NCBI RefSeq assembly: GCF_036967205.1
Contig: NZ_CP146023.1
Location: forward strand, 186,001 to 250,000
DNA length: 64,000 nt
Reading direction: 5' to 3'
Source of the DNA: Streptomyces sp. Q6
GTDB taxonomy: Bacteria > Actinomycetota > Actinomycetes > Streptomycetales > Streptomycetaceae
Shown here: in pieces, positions 23,965 to 33,921 of the stretch
Layout: each line of letters begins with the position of its first letter
Numbering within the stretch: the first letter of the stretch is position 1
Made by a program: the position numbers and the translations under genes
The notes under the pieces: generated by a model
Databases searched by the model: none
What the model was told of the DNA's origin: nothing
What the model saw: only the letters and a program-made list of their open reading frames with translations

Positions 23965-26763
23965 TCACCCGCCGTCGTTGCGCGCGTCGAGCTCCGACAG
24001 CGCGTCCCGCAGCGCGGCCCGCGAAGTGATGCCCAGCTTCGGATAGATCTGGTACAGGTGTGTGCCGATGGTCCGATGGGACAGGAAGAGCCGCTCGGCG
24101 ATCTGCTTGTTGGTCAGCCCGGTCGCCGCGAGCGTCGCGATCTGCAACTCCTGCGCGGTCAGCGCCACCGGCCCCGGCCGGGCGGCAGCGGGCGTGGACT
24201 GGCCACTGGCTCGCAGCTCCGCCACCGTACGCGTCACCCAGGGCTTGGCACCGAGGCGCTGGAAGGTCTCCAGTGCCTGAGTCAGCTGCTCCCGGGAATC
24301 CGCCGTGGCCCGCAGCCGCCGCAGCCGTTCGCCGTAGAAGAGCCGCACCCGCGCCACGTCGAAGGGCCAGCGTTCCGGGTCGGGCAGCGACAGCGCCTGC
24401 TCGAAGAGCGCCAGGCTCGGCCGGCCGGGCGTGGTCAGTGCCTCGCAGGCCAGCACCAGCATCTCCAGCCGTGGCGACAGGGCCGCCATTGACGACGCGC
24501 GCATCGCCGCCGCGTGCGCCGCGGCCTCTTGGTCCCGGCCGGTACGGATGGCCGCCTCGACCAGATCCATCGTGCCCCACAGGGCGATCTGCACATAGGG
24601 GGCCACCGTCCCGGGCGGGCTCAGCGTGCAGGCGTGCTTGTAGGCGGTCTCGAAGTCGCCGCTGCCGAGCGCGGCCAGCGCCCGTGCGTGACAGGCGAAG
24701 AATCGGGCGCCGTACGTTCCGCGCGGCATCGCCCACCGGACGATCTCCTCGGTCAGCGCGGCGCTGGTTTCCGCGTCCCCCTGCGCCGCCGCCACCGCCG
24801 CCTGGATGTACTGGAAGTACCACGCGAAGAACCGGTAGTCGTGGTTCTCGCACAGGGTCAGCCCCTCGGCCGCCAGCTGCGCGGCGTCGTCCCACCGGCC
24901 CAGATGGAAGTAGTCCAGGCCCAGGTGCATCAGCGCACCCAGGTGCCGACGCACCGGCGCGGTACCGGCCCTGCCTTGTTCCACCAGCCGGCGCGTGGCC
25001 CACCGGAAGTCCCCGAGCCGGTCGGCGAAGACCGAGGCGGTTCCGACCCGGATCACCCGGGTGGGGTCGTCCCCGACCGTGGCGATCAGCTCCGTCAGCC
25101 GAGGTAGCGCCGCCGCACCGGTGCGGGCCGGGTCGCCGAAGGTCTGGGTGATCACCTGGAGCAGCTCGGGCGGTTCGGGAGTGAGCCGGTCCATGAACGC
25201 CAGCATCGGCTCCCACAGCTTCGGGTCACCGCCGTACCAGCACAGCAGGATCAGCAGATGCAGCGCCTCGATGAGCCCCTCGTCCGAGGCGTTGTAGCCG
25301 TGATCGGGTTGCGCGGATTCGATCGCGCCGATCAGCAGCCGGTAGGCGGTGTCGATGTCGCCGTCTCGGTTGATCAGCAGAAACGCCGACGCCGTCGCCG
25401 CGTGCAGCGACTGATGGCCGATCGGATGGACGAGCCGGGACTCGGCCAGCAGCCGGGTGGCGTCCTCCAGCTCACCGCCCGAGTCCACGCCGACATAGGC
25501 CGCCACCGCCAGCCTGCGGCTCTCGTCCGACGCCGCCGGACTGAGGCCCGCGGCCCGGGTCAGCGCCGCCACCGCGCCCAACGCGTCCCCGCGGCGCAGT
25601 CGGCCGCGCGCGGCCTCCTCCAGCAGGGCCGCGACCGTCTCGTCCGGGCCCGTCGCCGCCTCGCCCAGGTGCCAGGCACGCCGCTCCAGCTGGCCCCCGA
25701 GGACGTCCGCGAGCGCCCGATGGGCTCGTCTGCGCTCCGTCGGCGTCGCCAGCTCCACCACCGCAGAACCAATCAGCGGATGCCGGAACGACAGCCGCCG
25801 GTTGCCTGCGGAGATCGTCACCAGCCGGGCCTGCTCGGCGAAAACGAGATCGTCGACATCGGCCCGCCCGGACGCCGCCGCCTCGACGGACGCGAGGTCC
25901 CCCGTCCCGTCGAGGGCCGCGAGCAGCAGCAGCTCACGGCTGCGTGCGGGTAGCTCCGCCACCCGGGACGCGAACAGCGCCTGCAACCGCTCACTCAGCG
26001 GCAGCACGGCCGGCACCGCCGCCAGCGTCGACCGCTGCTCCGCCGAGAGCGCCACCGGCAACTCCACCAACGCCAGCGGGTTGCCGCGCGCCTCGGCCGC
26101 AATACGGCGTCGTACGGCGGGGGAGACGTCGGGGTGTGCGAGGACCAGCAGTTCGGTGGATGAGGCGTCGTCCAGCGGCTCGAGACGGCGCTCGGTCAGA
26201 CCGCTGGACTCGAAGAAGCTCTCGGAGCCCTCACGGGAGGCGGCGAGAAAACTGATCGTGCTGCCGACCAGCCGCCGGGCGACGAAGCCGAGCACGGCGT
26301 TGGTCGCCCGATCCAGCCACGGCAGGTCGTCGACGACGAGCAGGAGCGGCGTACGGGCCGCCGTCAGCCGGAGCAGCAGCAGGACCGCGGTTGAGGTCAG
26401 CAGCTGGTCCGGCGCCGGGCCGCTGCCGATGCCGACGGCGACCCGCAGGGCGTCGCGGTGGACGGGGTCCAGGACGTCGAAGTCGTCGAAGAGCGGCACG
26501 AGAAGCTGGTTGAGCCCGGCGTAGCTGATGTCCGCCTCGAACTGCACACCGGCCGCGCGCAGCACCCGGACGCCGTTGTGGAGGGCACCGGCCGCCACCG
26601 CGTCGAGCACGGCCGTCTTGCCCACCCCCGCCTCGCCCGACAGCAGCAGGGCGGCGCCCTGGACCTCGGAGTTACCGAAGAAGGAGTGGATGAAGGCGAG
26701 GTCCCTGTCGCGTCCGACCAGTCGTGTCGAGGCCGGACAGACGGTCGAGTCCAGGTCATTCAT
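23965..26763 (-). CDS. Large LuxR-family (LAL) regulator
   Basis: 932 residues from an ATG. Walker A GEAGVGKT near residues 42-49, Walker B LLLVVDDLPWLD, a long helical (TPR-like) centre, and a C-terminal LuxR helix-turn-helix (LTAQELQIATLAATGLTNKQ, then IAERLFLSHRTIGTHLYQIYPKLG). It is related to regulators A and B but clearly diverged, with no identical blocks. The start faces a 250-bp gap (26764-27012) and the divergent receiver gene. Confidence 0.92.
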   Translation of the reverse strand: MNDLDSTVCPASTRLVGRDRDLAFIHSFFGNSEVQGAALLLSGEAGVGKTAVLDAVAAGALHNGVRVLRAAGVQFEADISYAGLNQLLVPLFDDFDVLDPVHRDALRVAVGIGSGPAPDQLLTSTAVLLLLRLTAARTPLLLVVDDLPWLDRATNAVLGFVARRLVGSTISFLAASREGSESFFESSGLTERRLEPLDDASSTELLVLAHPDVSPAVRRRIAAEARGNPLALVELPVALSAEQRSTLAAVPAVLPLSERLQALFASRVAELPARSRELLLLAALDGTGDLASVEAAASGRADVDDLVFAEQARLVTISAGNRRLSFRHPLIGSAVVELATPTERRRAHRALADVLGGQLERRAWHLGEAATGPDETVAALLEEAARGRLRRGDALGAVAALTRAAGLSPAASDESRRLAVAAYVGVDSGGELEDATRLLAESRLVHPIGHQSLHAATASAFLLINRDGDIDTAYRLLIGAIESAQPDHGYNASDEGLIEALHLLILLCWYGGDPKLWEPMLAFMDRLTPEPPELLQVITQTFGDPARTGAAALPRLTELIATVGDDPTRVIRVGTASVFADRLGDFRWATRRLVEQGRAGTAPVRRHLGALMHLGLDYFHLGRWDDAAQLAAEGLTLCENHDYRFFAWYFQYIQAAVAAAQGDAETSAALTEEIVRWAMPRGTYGARFFACHARALAALGSGDFETAYKHACTLSPPGTVAPYVQIALWGTMDLVEAAIRTGRDQEAAAHAAAMRASSMAALSPRLEMLVLACEALTTPGRPSLALFEQALSLPDPERWPFDVARVRLFYGERLRRLRATADSREQLTQALETFQRLGAKPWVTRTVAELRASGQSTPAAARPGPVALTAQELQIATLAATGLTNKQIAERLFLSHRTIGTHLYQIYPKLGITSRAALRDALSELDARNDGG

Positions 26764-27012
26764 CCAGCGGCCTCCATGGCTGACGTCCGGAGACCCGGTG
26801 ACATCCGCCGACCCGGCTGCGCTGCACCTGGCTCCATGCGGTCATGTAATGGGTGCAGTCTAAAGGGCAACCAGATCGTGCTGCCCTTGCCGACCAGGCC
26901 GGCGAGGAAGGGGTGGTGAGAGGTCTGCTGGGGTTCTCTTTGCGTGAGCGATACATAAAGCGTAGGGCTCCCCCTATGGTCCCGTGGCGAGGCGGTTCGG
27001 CATGCTGAAGGC

Positions 27013-27378
27013 ATGTCCATCAACATCGTCGTCGTCGACGACGACCCTGGGTTCCGCCGCATCGCCATGATGCTGCTGACGGCACGTGGCCTGCGTGTCG
27101 TGGCGGAGTCCCAGGACGGCGCCTCGGCCCTGGCCGCGGTGCGGGCCCATCGCCCTGACGGACTGCTGCTCGATCTACACCTGCCCGACACCGACGGGCT
27201 GACCGTGGCACGCCGGCTGGCACAGGAGAGCGACCGGCCGCGGATCGTACTGACCTCCACCGACAAATCGTTCTGGTCACCGGACGAACTCCGGCGCGCG
27301 GGCATCGAGTCCTTCGTGGCCAAGGACAAACTTTTCGATGCCGACCTGAAGAGCCTCTTCACACCCACCGCGCCCTGA
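27013..27378 (+). CDS. Stand-alone response-regulator receiver domain
   Basis: 121 residues made only of a receiver domain: acidic pair D9/D10, phospho-acceptor D54 in LLLDLHLPDTDG, switch Thr/Ser in VLTSTDKS and K104 in FVAKDKL. There is no output domain, so it must act through protein contact or as a phosphate sink. It is convergent with the NarL-type regulator. A damaged copy of its middle (about 47 identical bases) lies at 38523-38569 inside a pseudogene. Confidence 0.9.
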   Translation: MSINIVVVDDDPGFRRIAMMLLTARGLRVVAESQDGASALAAVRAHRPDGLLLDLHLPDTDGLTVARRLAQESDRPRIVLTSTDKSFWSPDELRRAGIESFVAKDKLFDADLKSLFTPTAP

Positions 27379-27401
27379 CGGCTGCGTGACGGCCCACGCG
27401 C

Positions 27402-28061
27402 CTACTGACCGAGGTAGCGCAGCACCGCCAGGACCCGCCGGTGCTGCCCGGTGGCCGACTGGTTCAGGCCCAGCTTCAGGAAGATGCCGGTGACATGGCG
27501 TTCCACGGCGGCGACGCTCACGAAGAGCTGCTCGGAGATCCCCGTGTTGGACTGGCCCTCCGCCATGAGCGCCAGGACCTCCCGCTCCTTCGGCGTGAGC
27601 GCGGCCAGCGGGTCCTCCGGGCGCTTGCGTCCCAGCAATGCCGCGATCACATCGGGGTCCAGGGCCGAGTCGCGGGCCAGGACCCGCTCGACGGCGTCGA
27701 TGAGGATCTGCGGACTGGCCACTTTCTCCTTGAGGAGATAACCGACTCCGCTCGGGTCGTCCCCGACCAGGTCGAGCGCGTAGGAGGCTTCCAGGAACTG
27801 GGAGAGGACGATGACAGCGGTCTCCGGCCGGGTCGCGCGGATCTTCTGCGCGGCCCGCAGACCGTCCGCCTCCAAACCGGGAGGCATCCTGATGTCGGTG
27901 ATCACCACGTCGGGGTGGTGTTCCTCGGCGGCCCGGACGAGATCCACCGCGTTGTCGACGGCCTCGATCACGTCGATTCCGGCCCTGCGCAGGATGGCCG
28001 CGATGCCTTCACGCATGAACGGCTGGTCTTCTCCGAGCACCGCACGCAGTGGTTGCCTCAT
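27402..28061 (-). CDS. NarL/LuxR-type response regulator
   Basis: 219 residues. The receiver has D56 in VVITDIRMP and Lys in YLLKEK. The output domain is LuxR helix-turn-helix (LTPKEREVLALMAEGQSNTGISEQLFVSVAAVERHVTGI across its helices). It would be phosphorylated by a HisKA_3-type kinase; the CHASE3 kinase at 36767-38164 is of the right type but lies 9 kb away. The gap to the next LAL gene (28062-28206) has no gene. Confidence 0.92.
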   Translation of the reverse strand: MRQPLRAVLGEDQPFMREGIAAILRRAGIDVIEAVDNAVDLVRAAEEHHPDVVITDIRMPPGLEADGLRAAQKIRATRPETAVIVLSQFLEASYALDLVGDDPSGVGYLLKEKVASPQILIDAVERVLARDSALDPDVIAALLGRKRPEDPLAALTPKEREVLALMAEGQSNTGISEQLFVSVAAVERHVTGIFLKLGLNQSATGQHRRVLAVLRYLGQ

Positions 28062-28206
28062 GGCGAGATCCTAACCGGGGGCGTATGCGCTTCAGTTGGC
28101 CAGGAACGGGCAGCAGGCTGCCTGTGGCGTCACGACTTTGAGCACGCAAGGGACGGACGAACCGCCAGCCGGGCCCGCGGCCTCGGGGTTCGGCCCGTCC
28201 GCACCG

Positions 28207-30990
28207 TCATCCTCCTGCCGCGGAGCGGGGAGTACCCAGGGTGACGCTCCGCGAAGCCGACCTCGAGGGGGGCCGGACAGGAGCGTCGGCCAAGTCGACC
28301 TCCCGCGCGTACAGCCGGGCCAGCTGGACCCGTGAGCGGACGCCCAATTTCTCGAAGGCGTGCCGCAGATGGGTGTTGACGGTGTGTGGGGAGACGAACA
28401 GCTGTTCCGCCGCCTCACGGTTGGTGGCGCCGTGAGCGATCAGCCGCACCACGCCAAGTTCCGACCGGGTCAGCCCGCGCCATTTCACGCCGGGCGCGGT
28501 GGCGGAGGCCGCGGAGAGAGGTCGGGCGCCGAGTGCGCGCAGTTTGCCGCGCACCCGCTGAGCGTCGTGCTCGGCCCCGCAGCTGCCATAGCCGCTGAGC
28601 GCCTCCTGCAAGCGTGGGCCGGCATTGGCCGTTGCCCCGCATGCACCGGCGTCCTCCAGAGCGCGGGCCCGCAGCAGTGGGCGGGCCTGCCCGTGACCTT
28701 CGGCTGCTGCCATGAGCAACTCCGCGTCCCCTGCGTACAGGCCCCGCACGTGTGTGGCGGCGGCGGCGAACAGGGGCAGGCCGGGGTTGAGCCGGGCCCG
28801 CTCCGCGGCGAAATCCACCGCGGCCGCCGCCATGTCACGCTGCCCGGCGGTCAGCGCCGCCGCCACCAGCAGGACGATGTCCCCCGCATCGACACAGGAC
28901 ACGTGCAGGAGACCGCGGCGCAGGAGGGCGGCGGCGGACGTGAGCCGTTCATCGGTCACGGGCTCGTCCCGGTACAGGGCGATCAGGAGCGACACCCACG
29001 CTCCGGCCCGGCGCGTTTGCTGGTCTCCACTCGCGAGATACGCCTCCGCGCGCGCCGCGCACGCCTCTACCTCGCGGTCGTCGCCTAGGTGGAAGGCGGT
29101 TCGGGCCCGCACGCACAGCACGGCTGCTTCATGCGCGGCGTCGGACGTACCTGCCGTGGCCTGGTCTTGCTCTGCGGCCGATTCCTGAGCTGCCGTGAGT
29201 TCCCGTGCTGCCTTCCGCAGTTGGCCGCTGCTCAGCAGCAGCCGGGCCCGCGCGGTGCGCCACAGCGCCGCGTACGCCCGGCGGCCCCGCTGCTCCGCTT
29301 CCGCCAGACCGCCCTCGACCAGATCCTCGGCACCTCGGGTGTCGCCGGCCAGGCCCAGCAGCTCGGCTCTCCAGGCCATCGACAGGACGACTTCAGGAAG
29401 CATGGGTCCGCACGCCGTATCGAGTTCGGCGGCCTGCGCCGGCACCGGCTCGCTGTGCCGCAGGGCGTCGCTCCAGCGCTGCCGACGACAGACGCTGATC
29501 GAGCGGAGCGTGCGCAGGGTCAGATCGTTCAGCGGGTGGGTGCCACGGGCGTGGGCCAGCGCCCCGGTCAGGATCCCGCCGGATTCATCGGCCTCTCCCG
29601 ACAGCAGACGGTGCAGCAGGGTCGTCGAGCGCAGCTGGTCCTTCACCGGCAGCGGGACGTCAGGGTGGTGCAAGGCGCGTCGCAGGTGGGCGTCGGCCTG
29701 AGGCAAGGGGAACGGGCCGCCCATCCGGGCCAGTTCCAGGCACACGTGGGCGTGGGTGACCGCGTCGGGAGGCGTTTGGAGTACCTCGCGGGCCAGGGTG
29801 CGGGCCTCGGCGGATTCGCCCGACTCCCACAGCAGCGGGACCAGCCGTGCCGCCAGCCGCGAGCGCCGGGGTGTGGCGGGTAGGGCCAGCTCCATCGCAC
29901 GGCGTACATACGCGGCGCCTGCCGCCGGCGCGAGCGGCGCGACCTCTCGGGCGGCGGCCTCCAGCGCGCGGATAGCTTGCTCGTCGCCGAGGTCCGCGGG
30001 CGCGCCGATCTCGGCCGCGAGCGTCGTGGCGGGCGTGCCGTCCGCGAGGCCCAGGTCGACCGACCGACGGCGCACGGACTGGCGCACCGGCGGGGGCAGT
30101 GTGGCAGCGACTGCCGCGCGCAGCGACGGATGCGCGAAGGCGAGGTGTTGTTGCTCGGTGCGCATGAGCCCCGCCGCGAGCACTTCGCGCAGAGGGCTCA
30201 GCAGGGCGGGTTCCCAGCGCTCCAGCATCCGGGACAGCTGCCGTACATCGAGGCGGTCGCCCAACACCGAGGCGGTCAGCACCAGTTCCCGGGCGGGCGG
30301 TGTCAATTGGTCGAGGCGGCGGGTGACGACGGCCGCGATCATCTCCTGACTGCCGGGTGACGAGGCGAGCAGCGCACAGGCGTGCCTGATCACGCCGGGC
30401 AACCCGCCGAGCAGTGGCAGATACGGTTCGGCCTCCGCGGCGCGTGCACCCATGAGGTCCGCCACGAGCCGCCGTACGGCATCGGGTTCGAGGGCGGTGA
30501 GCTCGAAGCCATCCGTCTGCTCGGCCGGCAGGCCGCGGCGCAGGGCCGTGACCGTCGGCGCGTCGAGGTGGGAGCGTGCGGCGAGCACCCACAGCAGGGG
30601 CAGTCCGACCAGCCGTGCGGTGAGTGTGCGCAGAGCGAGAAGCGTCAGGTGGTCGCAGTGGTGCACGTCGTCGTGGACCACGAGGACCGGGCCCTGGCGG
30701 GCGAGTTCCCGCAGACCGTCCTCGACCTGCCGCAGCAACAGGTACGGAGAGTCGGGCTCCCCGTCCCCCTGGGGTGCGAGAGCACTGAGCAGAGGGGCGG
30801 TCAGAACCGTTGCCGCCCGGGTCCGGGCCGCCCGCTCGGCGGTCGTTGCCAGCAGGTAGGACTTGCCGACGTCTGCGGGGCCCTCGATCCACAGCACCCC
30901 ACCTTCGTGACGGTGGACGAGACACCGCACCCGCCGTAGAAGCTGGTCAGGGATGTCGGTCGTCGTCGCCTTCAGCAAGGCAGCCTCCAC
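28207..30990 (-). CDS. Large LuxR-family (LAL) regulator
   Basis: 927 residues if started at GTG 30990; a start at 31050 is possible but adds a Cys-rich, unlike-coding leader. The Walker A-type loop is GPADVGKS and the Walker B-like strand VLVVHDDVHHCD. The C-terminus carries a LuxR helix-turn-helix (LTRSELGVVRLIAHGATNRE, then AAEQLFVSPHTVNTHLRHAF). Sequence is well diverged from the other LAL proteins here. Upstream, TCACACGTG (31019-31027) and GGCACACATGGAGTGTGTGG (31041-31060) are candidate regulatory sites. The rest of the 31051-31413 gap shows no gene. Confidence 0.9.
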   Translation of the reverse strand: MEAALLKATTTDIPDQLLRRVRCLVHRHEGGVLWIEGPADVGKSYLLATTAERAARTRAATVLTAPLLSALAPQGDGEPDSPYLLLRQVEDGLRELARQGPVLVVHDDVHHCDHLTLLALRTLTARLVGLPLLWVLAARSHLDAPTVTALRRGLPAEQTDGFELTALEPDAVRRLVADLMGARAAEAEPYLPLLGGLPGVIRHACALLASSPGSQEMIAAVVTRRLDQLTPPARELVLTASVLGDRLDVRQLSRMLERWEPALLSPLREVLAAGLMRTEQQHLAFAHPSLRAAVAATLPPPVRQSVRRRSVDLGLADGTPATTLAAEIGAPADLGDEQAIRALEAAAREVAPLAPAAGAAYVRRAMELALPATPRRSRLAARLVPLLWESGESAEARTLAREVLQTPPDAVTHAHVCLELARMGGPFPLPQADAHLRRALHHPDVPLPVKDQLRSTTLLHRLLSGEADESGGILTGALAHARGTHPLNDLTLRTLRSISVCRRQRWSDALRHSEPVPAQAAELDTACGPMLPEVVLSMAWRAELLGLAGDTRGAEDLVEGGLAEAEQRGRRAYAALWRTARARLLLSSGQLRKAARELTAAQESAAEQDQATAGTSDAAHEAAVLCVRARTAFHLGDDREVEACAARAEAYLASGDQQTRRAGAWVSLLIALYRDEPVTDERLTSAAALLRRGLLHVSCVDAGDIVLLVAAALTAGQRDMAAAAVDFAAERARLNPGLPLFAAAATHVRGLYAGDAELLMAAAEGHGQARPLLRARALEDAGACGATANAGPRLQEALSGYGSCGAEHDAQRVRGKLRALGARPLSAASATAPGVKWRGLTRSELGVVRLIAHGATNREAAEQLFVSPHTVNTHLRHAFEKLGVRSRVQLARLYAREVDLADAPVRPPSRSASRSVTLGTPRSAAGG

Positions 30991-31413
30991 TGTTCCGTGT
31001 GCCGTGCCTCCCGCGCACTCACACGTGCTGTGTCCACGGCCGGCACACATGGAGTGTGTGGCCCGCTACCAGCATGTGTCCTTGCTGCGCCCGGTGGCTG
31101 TCAAGGACTCCGGAGCGCCCACAGCGGGCCCACCTGACGGTCGGTGTAGGGAAAACCCGAGCTCCGGGCGAGGGTCGGGTCGTTCCCGGCGGTCGCGGCC
31201 TGCGCGGACGGCCGGACGCCGCCGCAGGTCAAACGATTGGAGTCGGCCCGAAGGTGGGGTGGGCCCTACAAGGGTTCGGGGGAACCCCGAGCAAGGGCGA
31301 GGGAGCACACGACAGACCGGGATGTCGGCCACTTTGAGACTTGGCGCTCACCGGCAGGTAGAGAAATACGCCGCAGCGGACCGAACACTTGTGGCCAGGA
31401 ACGGGGAGTGGAC

Positions 31414-32040
31414 ATGGTTCACCTGGAAACACCTCACGCTGAGGTGGGCGACCGGATGCGCCGGCCCGCGCCGCACTCCGAGCCTTCCCGCTGGTCCGCC
31501 CGCCCGAGCGGTGCCCTCACCCGGGCGACGATGCTGGCGGGTTCATTGGTCTCGGCTTCTGCCGGCGCTCTGCTGATCGTCGTACCCGTACCCACACCGG
31601 CCGCGACCGGGGCGCTGTTCGGGGTGCACATCGCGGTGCAGGGGGTGCTCCAGCTGCTGGCCGTGCGCCGGTCCACGGCCTCGGCGGCCGTCCGGTGGCT
31701 GCTGGCTGTCGGCGGGTGCGCCGCGTTGCCGCTGGGTGCGGTCCTCCTCACCGGCCGCGCCGACACGGTGTTCCTGCTCGGCCTGTGGACCGGCTGCGGC
31801 TGGCTGCTGCGGGGACTGACCATGGCGATCTCTGTGACCTCGCCCTCGGTGAGCCACGTCCTCGTCTACGACGTCCTGACCGCGGTGATCGTCTCGGCAG
31901 GCCTGTTCTTGACCGGCTTCCCCTACGAATCACCGGCGCAGCTGGCCGACGTCGGCGGCTTTGTCCTGCTGGCCACCGCGGTCTTCGAACTGATCGCCGC
32001 CGCACGCCGAAACACCCGGGCTCTGCGTGCCATCGGCTGA
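31414..32040 (+). CDS. HdeD/DUF308-like membrane protein
   Basis: 208 residues from ATG 31414 with GGGGAG just upstream. It has about six hydrophobic helices (TMLAGSLVSASAGALLIVV, TGALFGVHIAVQGVLQLLA, AAVRWLLAVGGCAALPLGAV, VFLLGLWTGCGWLLRG, LVYDVLTAVIVSAGLFLTG, GGFVLLATAVFELIAAA). The repeated glycine-rich hairpins are typical of HdeD-like DUF308 proteins, whose role is poorly known (acid or stress linked in enterics). It leads a block rich in membrane and stress genes. Confidence 0.75.
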   Translation: MVHLETPHAEVGDRMRRPAPHSEPSRWSARPSGALTRATMLAGSLVSASAGALLIVVPVPTPAATGALFGVHIAVQGVLQLLAVRRSTASAAVRWLLAVGGCAALPLGAVLLTGRADTVFLLGLWTGCGWLLRGLTMAISVTSPSVSHVLVYDVLTAVIVSAGLFLTGFPYESPAQLADVGGFVLLATAVFELIAAARRNTRALRAIG

Positions 32041-32116
32041 GCCCGGCACGACGCAGCAGCACAACAACCTACGTTCCCCGCCGGATGACCGGCTGAGGCC
32101 CTTCTGGGAGGCGACT

Positions 32117-32521
32117 ATGAAGAAGTGCCATCTCGTACTGGAGATCACGCACTGGGTGTCCTCCGAACTCGACCTGTCACTGCAGTGCGAGTTCTCCTAC
32201 GACGCCCAGGACCCGCTCGCCGTCACCCTGGTTCTAGGCACCGCGGGCGTGCGGCCGGTGACCTGGATCCTGTCTCGAGATCTCCTGGCCGAGGGCATGA
32301 CCGCCCGTGTGGGCGATGGCGACGTGACGTTCTGGCCGATGCACGCATACGACGGCGAGCCGTCCTCCTTCTGCGTCCGCGTGGGCAACCCCCAAAGGGC
32401 GGTGTTCGAGATCCCTGCCGAGCCGGTCGTGACCTGGTTGGCGAGGACCTACGACATGGTCCCGCGGGGGACCGAAATGGACGGCGTGGACTGGGACGAG
32501 TGGGCCCAGCTGGCCGAGTGA
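32117..32521 (+). CDS. SsgA-family sporulation/cell-division regulator
   Basis: 134 residues, ATG after GGGAGG. SALP motifs: LSLQCEFSYDAQDPLAVTLVL, WILSRDLLAEGM, GDVTFWPM, FEIPAEPVVTWLARTYDMVP and an acidic tail (DGVDWDEWAQ). Length is normal for the family. It lies 76 bp after the DUF308 gene and 55 bp before the broken whiB. It probably influences septum placement or spore-wall synthesis. Confidence 0.9.
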   Translation: MKKCHLVLEITHWVSSELDLSLQCEFSYDAQDPLAVTLVLGTAGVRPVTWILSRDLLAEGMTARVGDGDVTFWPMHAYDGEPSSFCVRVGNPQRAVFEIPAEPVVTWLARTYDMVPRGTEMDGVDWDEWAQLAE

Positions 32522-32576
32522 CGTCTATGGGGCCGACCGCCGTGGCGGGCAGGCGCAGACAGAGAGGAAGAGGACC

Positions 32577-32920
32577 ATGCGCAACACACCCAAGAACACA
32601 CTGCGTCCCTTGCTGGTCGACTGGCAGTGGCAGCAGCGCGCCGCGGCATGAGCAGCACCACCTTCTTCTCGCCGCCGGGGGAGCGGGGTCGGGCGCGCCG
32701 CATCCGCGAGGATCGGGCCCGTGCAGTCTGCGGCGGGTGCGAGGTCGTCGACATCTGCGCGGCCACGGCTCTCAGGCATGGGGAGACCTACGGAGTCTGG
32801 GGCGGGCTGTCCGATGACGATCGCCGACAGCTCGGTACGGGCACGGGTCCGGGCGCGGACAGCGCCGAGACGACCGGGAGGGGTGGGAGGACCAACACGT
32901 ACGACGTTGCGTCGGGGTGA
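32577..32920 (+). pseudogene. whiB-family pseudogene broken by a small deletion
   Basis: The first frame from ATG 32577 reads to LVDWQWQQRAAA and stops. The WhiB body continues in another frame: GMSSTTFFSPPGERGRARRI, RARAVCGGCEVVDIC and TYGVWGGLSDDDR. Family members read WQWQQRAACRGM here. The DNA GCCGCGGCATG is what remains if TGCCGCG is lost from GCCGCGTGCCGCGGC, a slip between two GCCGCG repeats. The deletion removes the first cluster cysteine and shifts the frame. The missing sequence is inferred from the family pattern. Confidence 0.75.
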
Positions 32921-33060
32921 CCGCACGGGCTCGGCCCCGGGACAGACCCGCCCGCCGGTACCCGCCTCCGCCCCTCCTGATCCGCCGTCACCAACAAGCC
33001 GACGGCGGATCAGTCGTAGAACCCCCCTTCCGGATCCGTGGTGGGACCGCCCGGTGCGGA

Positions 33061-33921
33061 TCAGCCGTGCGAGGCGGGAGCCACCGCCGACGTGGCGGCG
33101 GGCAGAGTGATGCCCGCAGACCGGGACAGGCCGGCCAGTCGGTGGGTGGTGAACACCAGCAGGGAGAGACTGACGGCCGCCAGTACCACGTAGGCCGTGT
33201 CGTCGTCGAAGCTGTCCCAGGCCGTGTGCAGGCCCACGGCGATCGCGTAGACCAGGACCAGGACCCCGACGGAGCGGCGCTGCCAGTGATGCGCCATGGC
33301 CGACCACAACGCGGCACTGGTCAGCCCGGTCCACGCCATGTGGGCGGCAGGGCTCAACAGGCCGCGGACCACCAGCAGATGGTCCACCACATGCAGGTCA
33401 CCGCCGGACTGGACGAGTTCGACGAAGGCGTAACCCATCGTCTCGAACACCGCGAAGCCCGCGCCCGAGGCAACACCGATGAGCAGGCCGTCGCCGGTGG
33501 ACCGGCGCCGGATGAACAGCAGCAGCACCAGCGGCATGACGAGCTTCGCCGCCTCCTCGATCACCCCCACGGCGGTCATCGGCAGCACGTCCAGCAGGAT
33601 CAGCGTCCGGTACTCCAGGAACCCGGCCATGGTCACGCCGATGGCACCGCCGACCAGCGCTGTGATGCCCACGGCGGCCGATCCGACGCCGAAGTCGAGT
33701 CGCCGCCCGGCCACGAAACTGACGAACGCCGCCGGGACCGGGGCCGCCCCGAAGAAGAGCAGCGCAGGGACGAGATTGGGGTTTGCGGTGGAGATCAGCG
33801 CCGAGTGGATCAGCCAGAACACCAGCAGGCCGATGGCGAGGACGGCCAGCCAGCCCCATCGCCGGCCCACCCGGCCCAGATTGCTGTCGTCCCTGCGGAC
33901 CGAGTTCTGTGTGTCGGACAC
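33061..33921 (-). CDS. PrsW-family intramembrane metalloprotease
   Basis: 286 residues from GTG 33921, which has GGAGGAA 5 nt before it; ATG 33933 lies on that ribosome site. It is a multi-helix membrane protein with the PrsW motifs EEAAK (in AVGVIEEAAKLVMP), FETMGYAF and HMAWTGL/HTAWDSF. PrsW cleaves membrane anti-sigma factors in Bacillus; the substrate here is unknown. It is divergent from the SPW gene. TCACATGTGTGA (34049-34060) lies between them. Confidence 0.85.
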   Translation of the reverse strand: MSDTQNSVRRDDSNLGRVGRRWGWLAVLAIGLLVFWLIHSALISTANPNLVPALLFFGAAPVPAAFVSFVAGRRLDFGVGSAAVGITALVGGAIGVTMAGFLEYRTLILLDVLPMTAVGVIEEAAKLVMPLVLLLFIRRRSTGDGLLIGVASGAGFAVFETMGYAFVELVQSGGDLHVVDHLLVVRGLLSPAAHMAWTGLTSAALWSAMAHHWQRRSVGVLVLVYAIAVGLHTAWDSFDDDTAYVVLAAVSLSLLVFTTHRLAGLSRSAGITLPAATSAVAPASHG

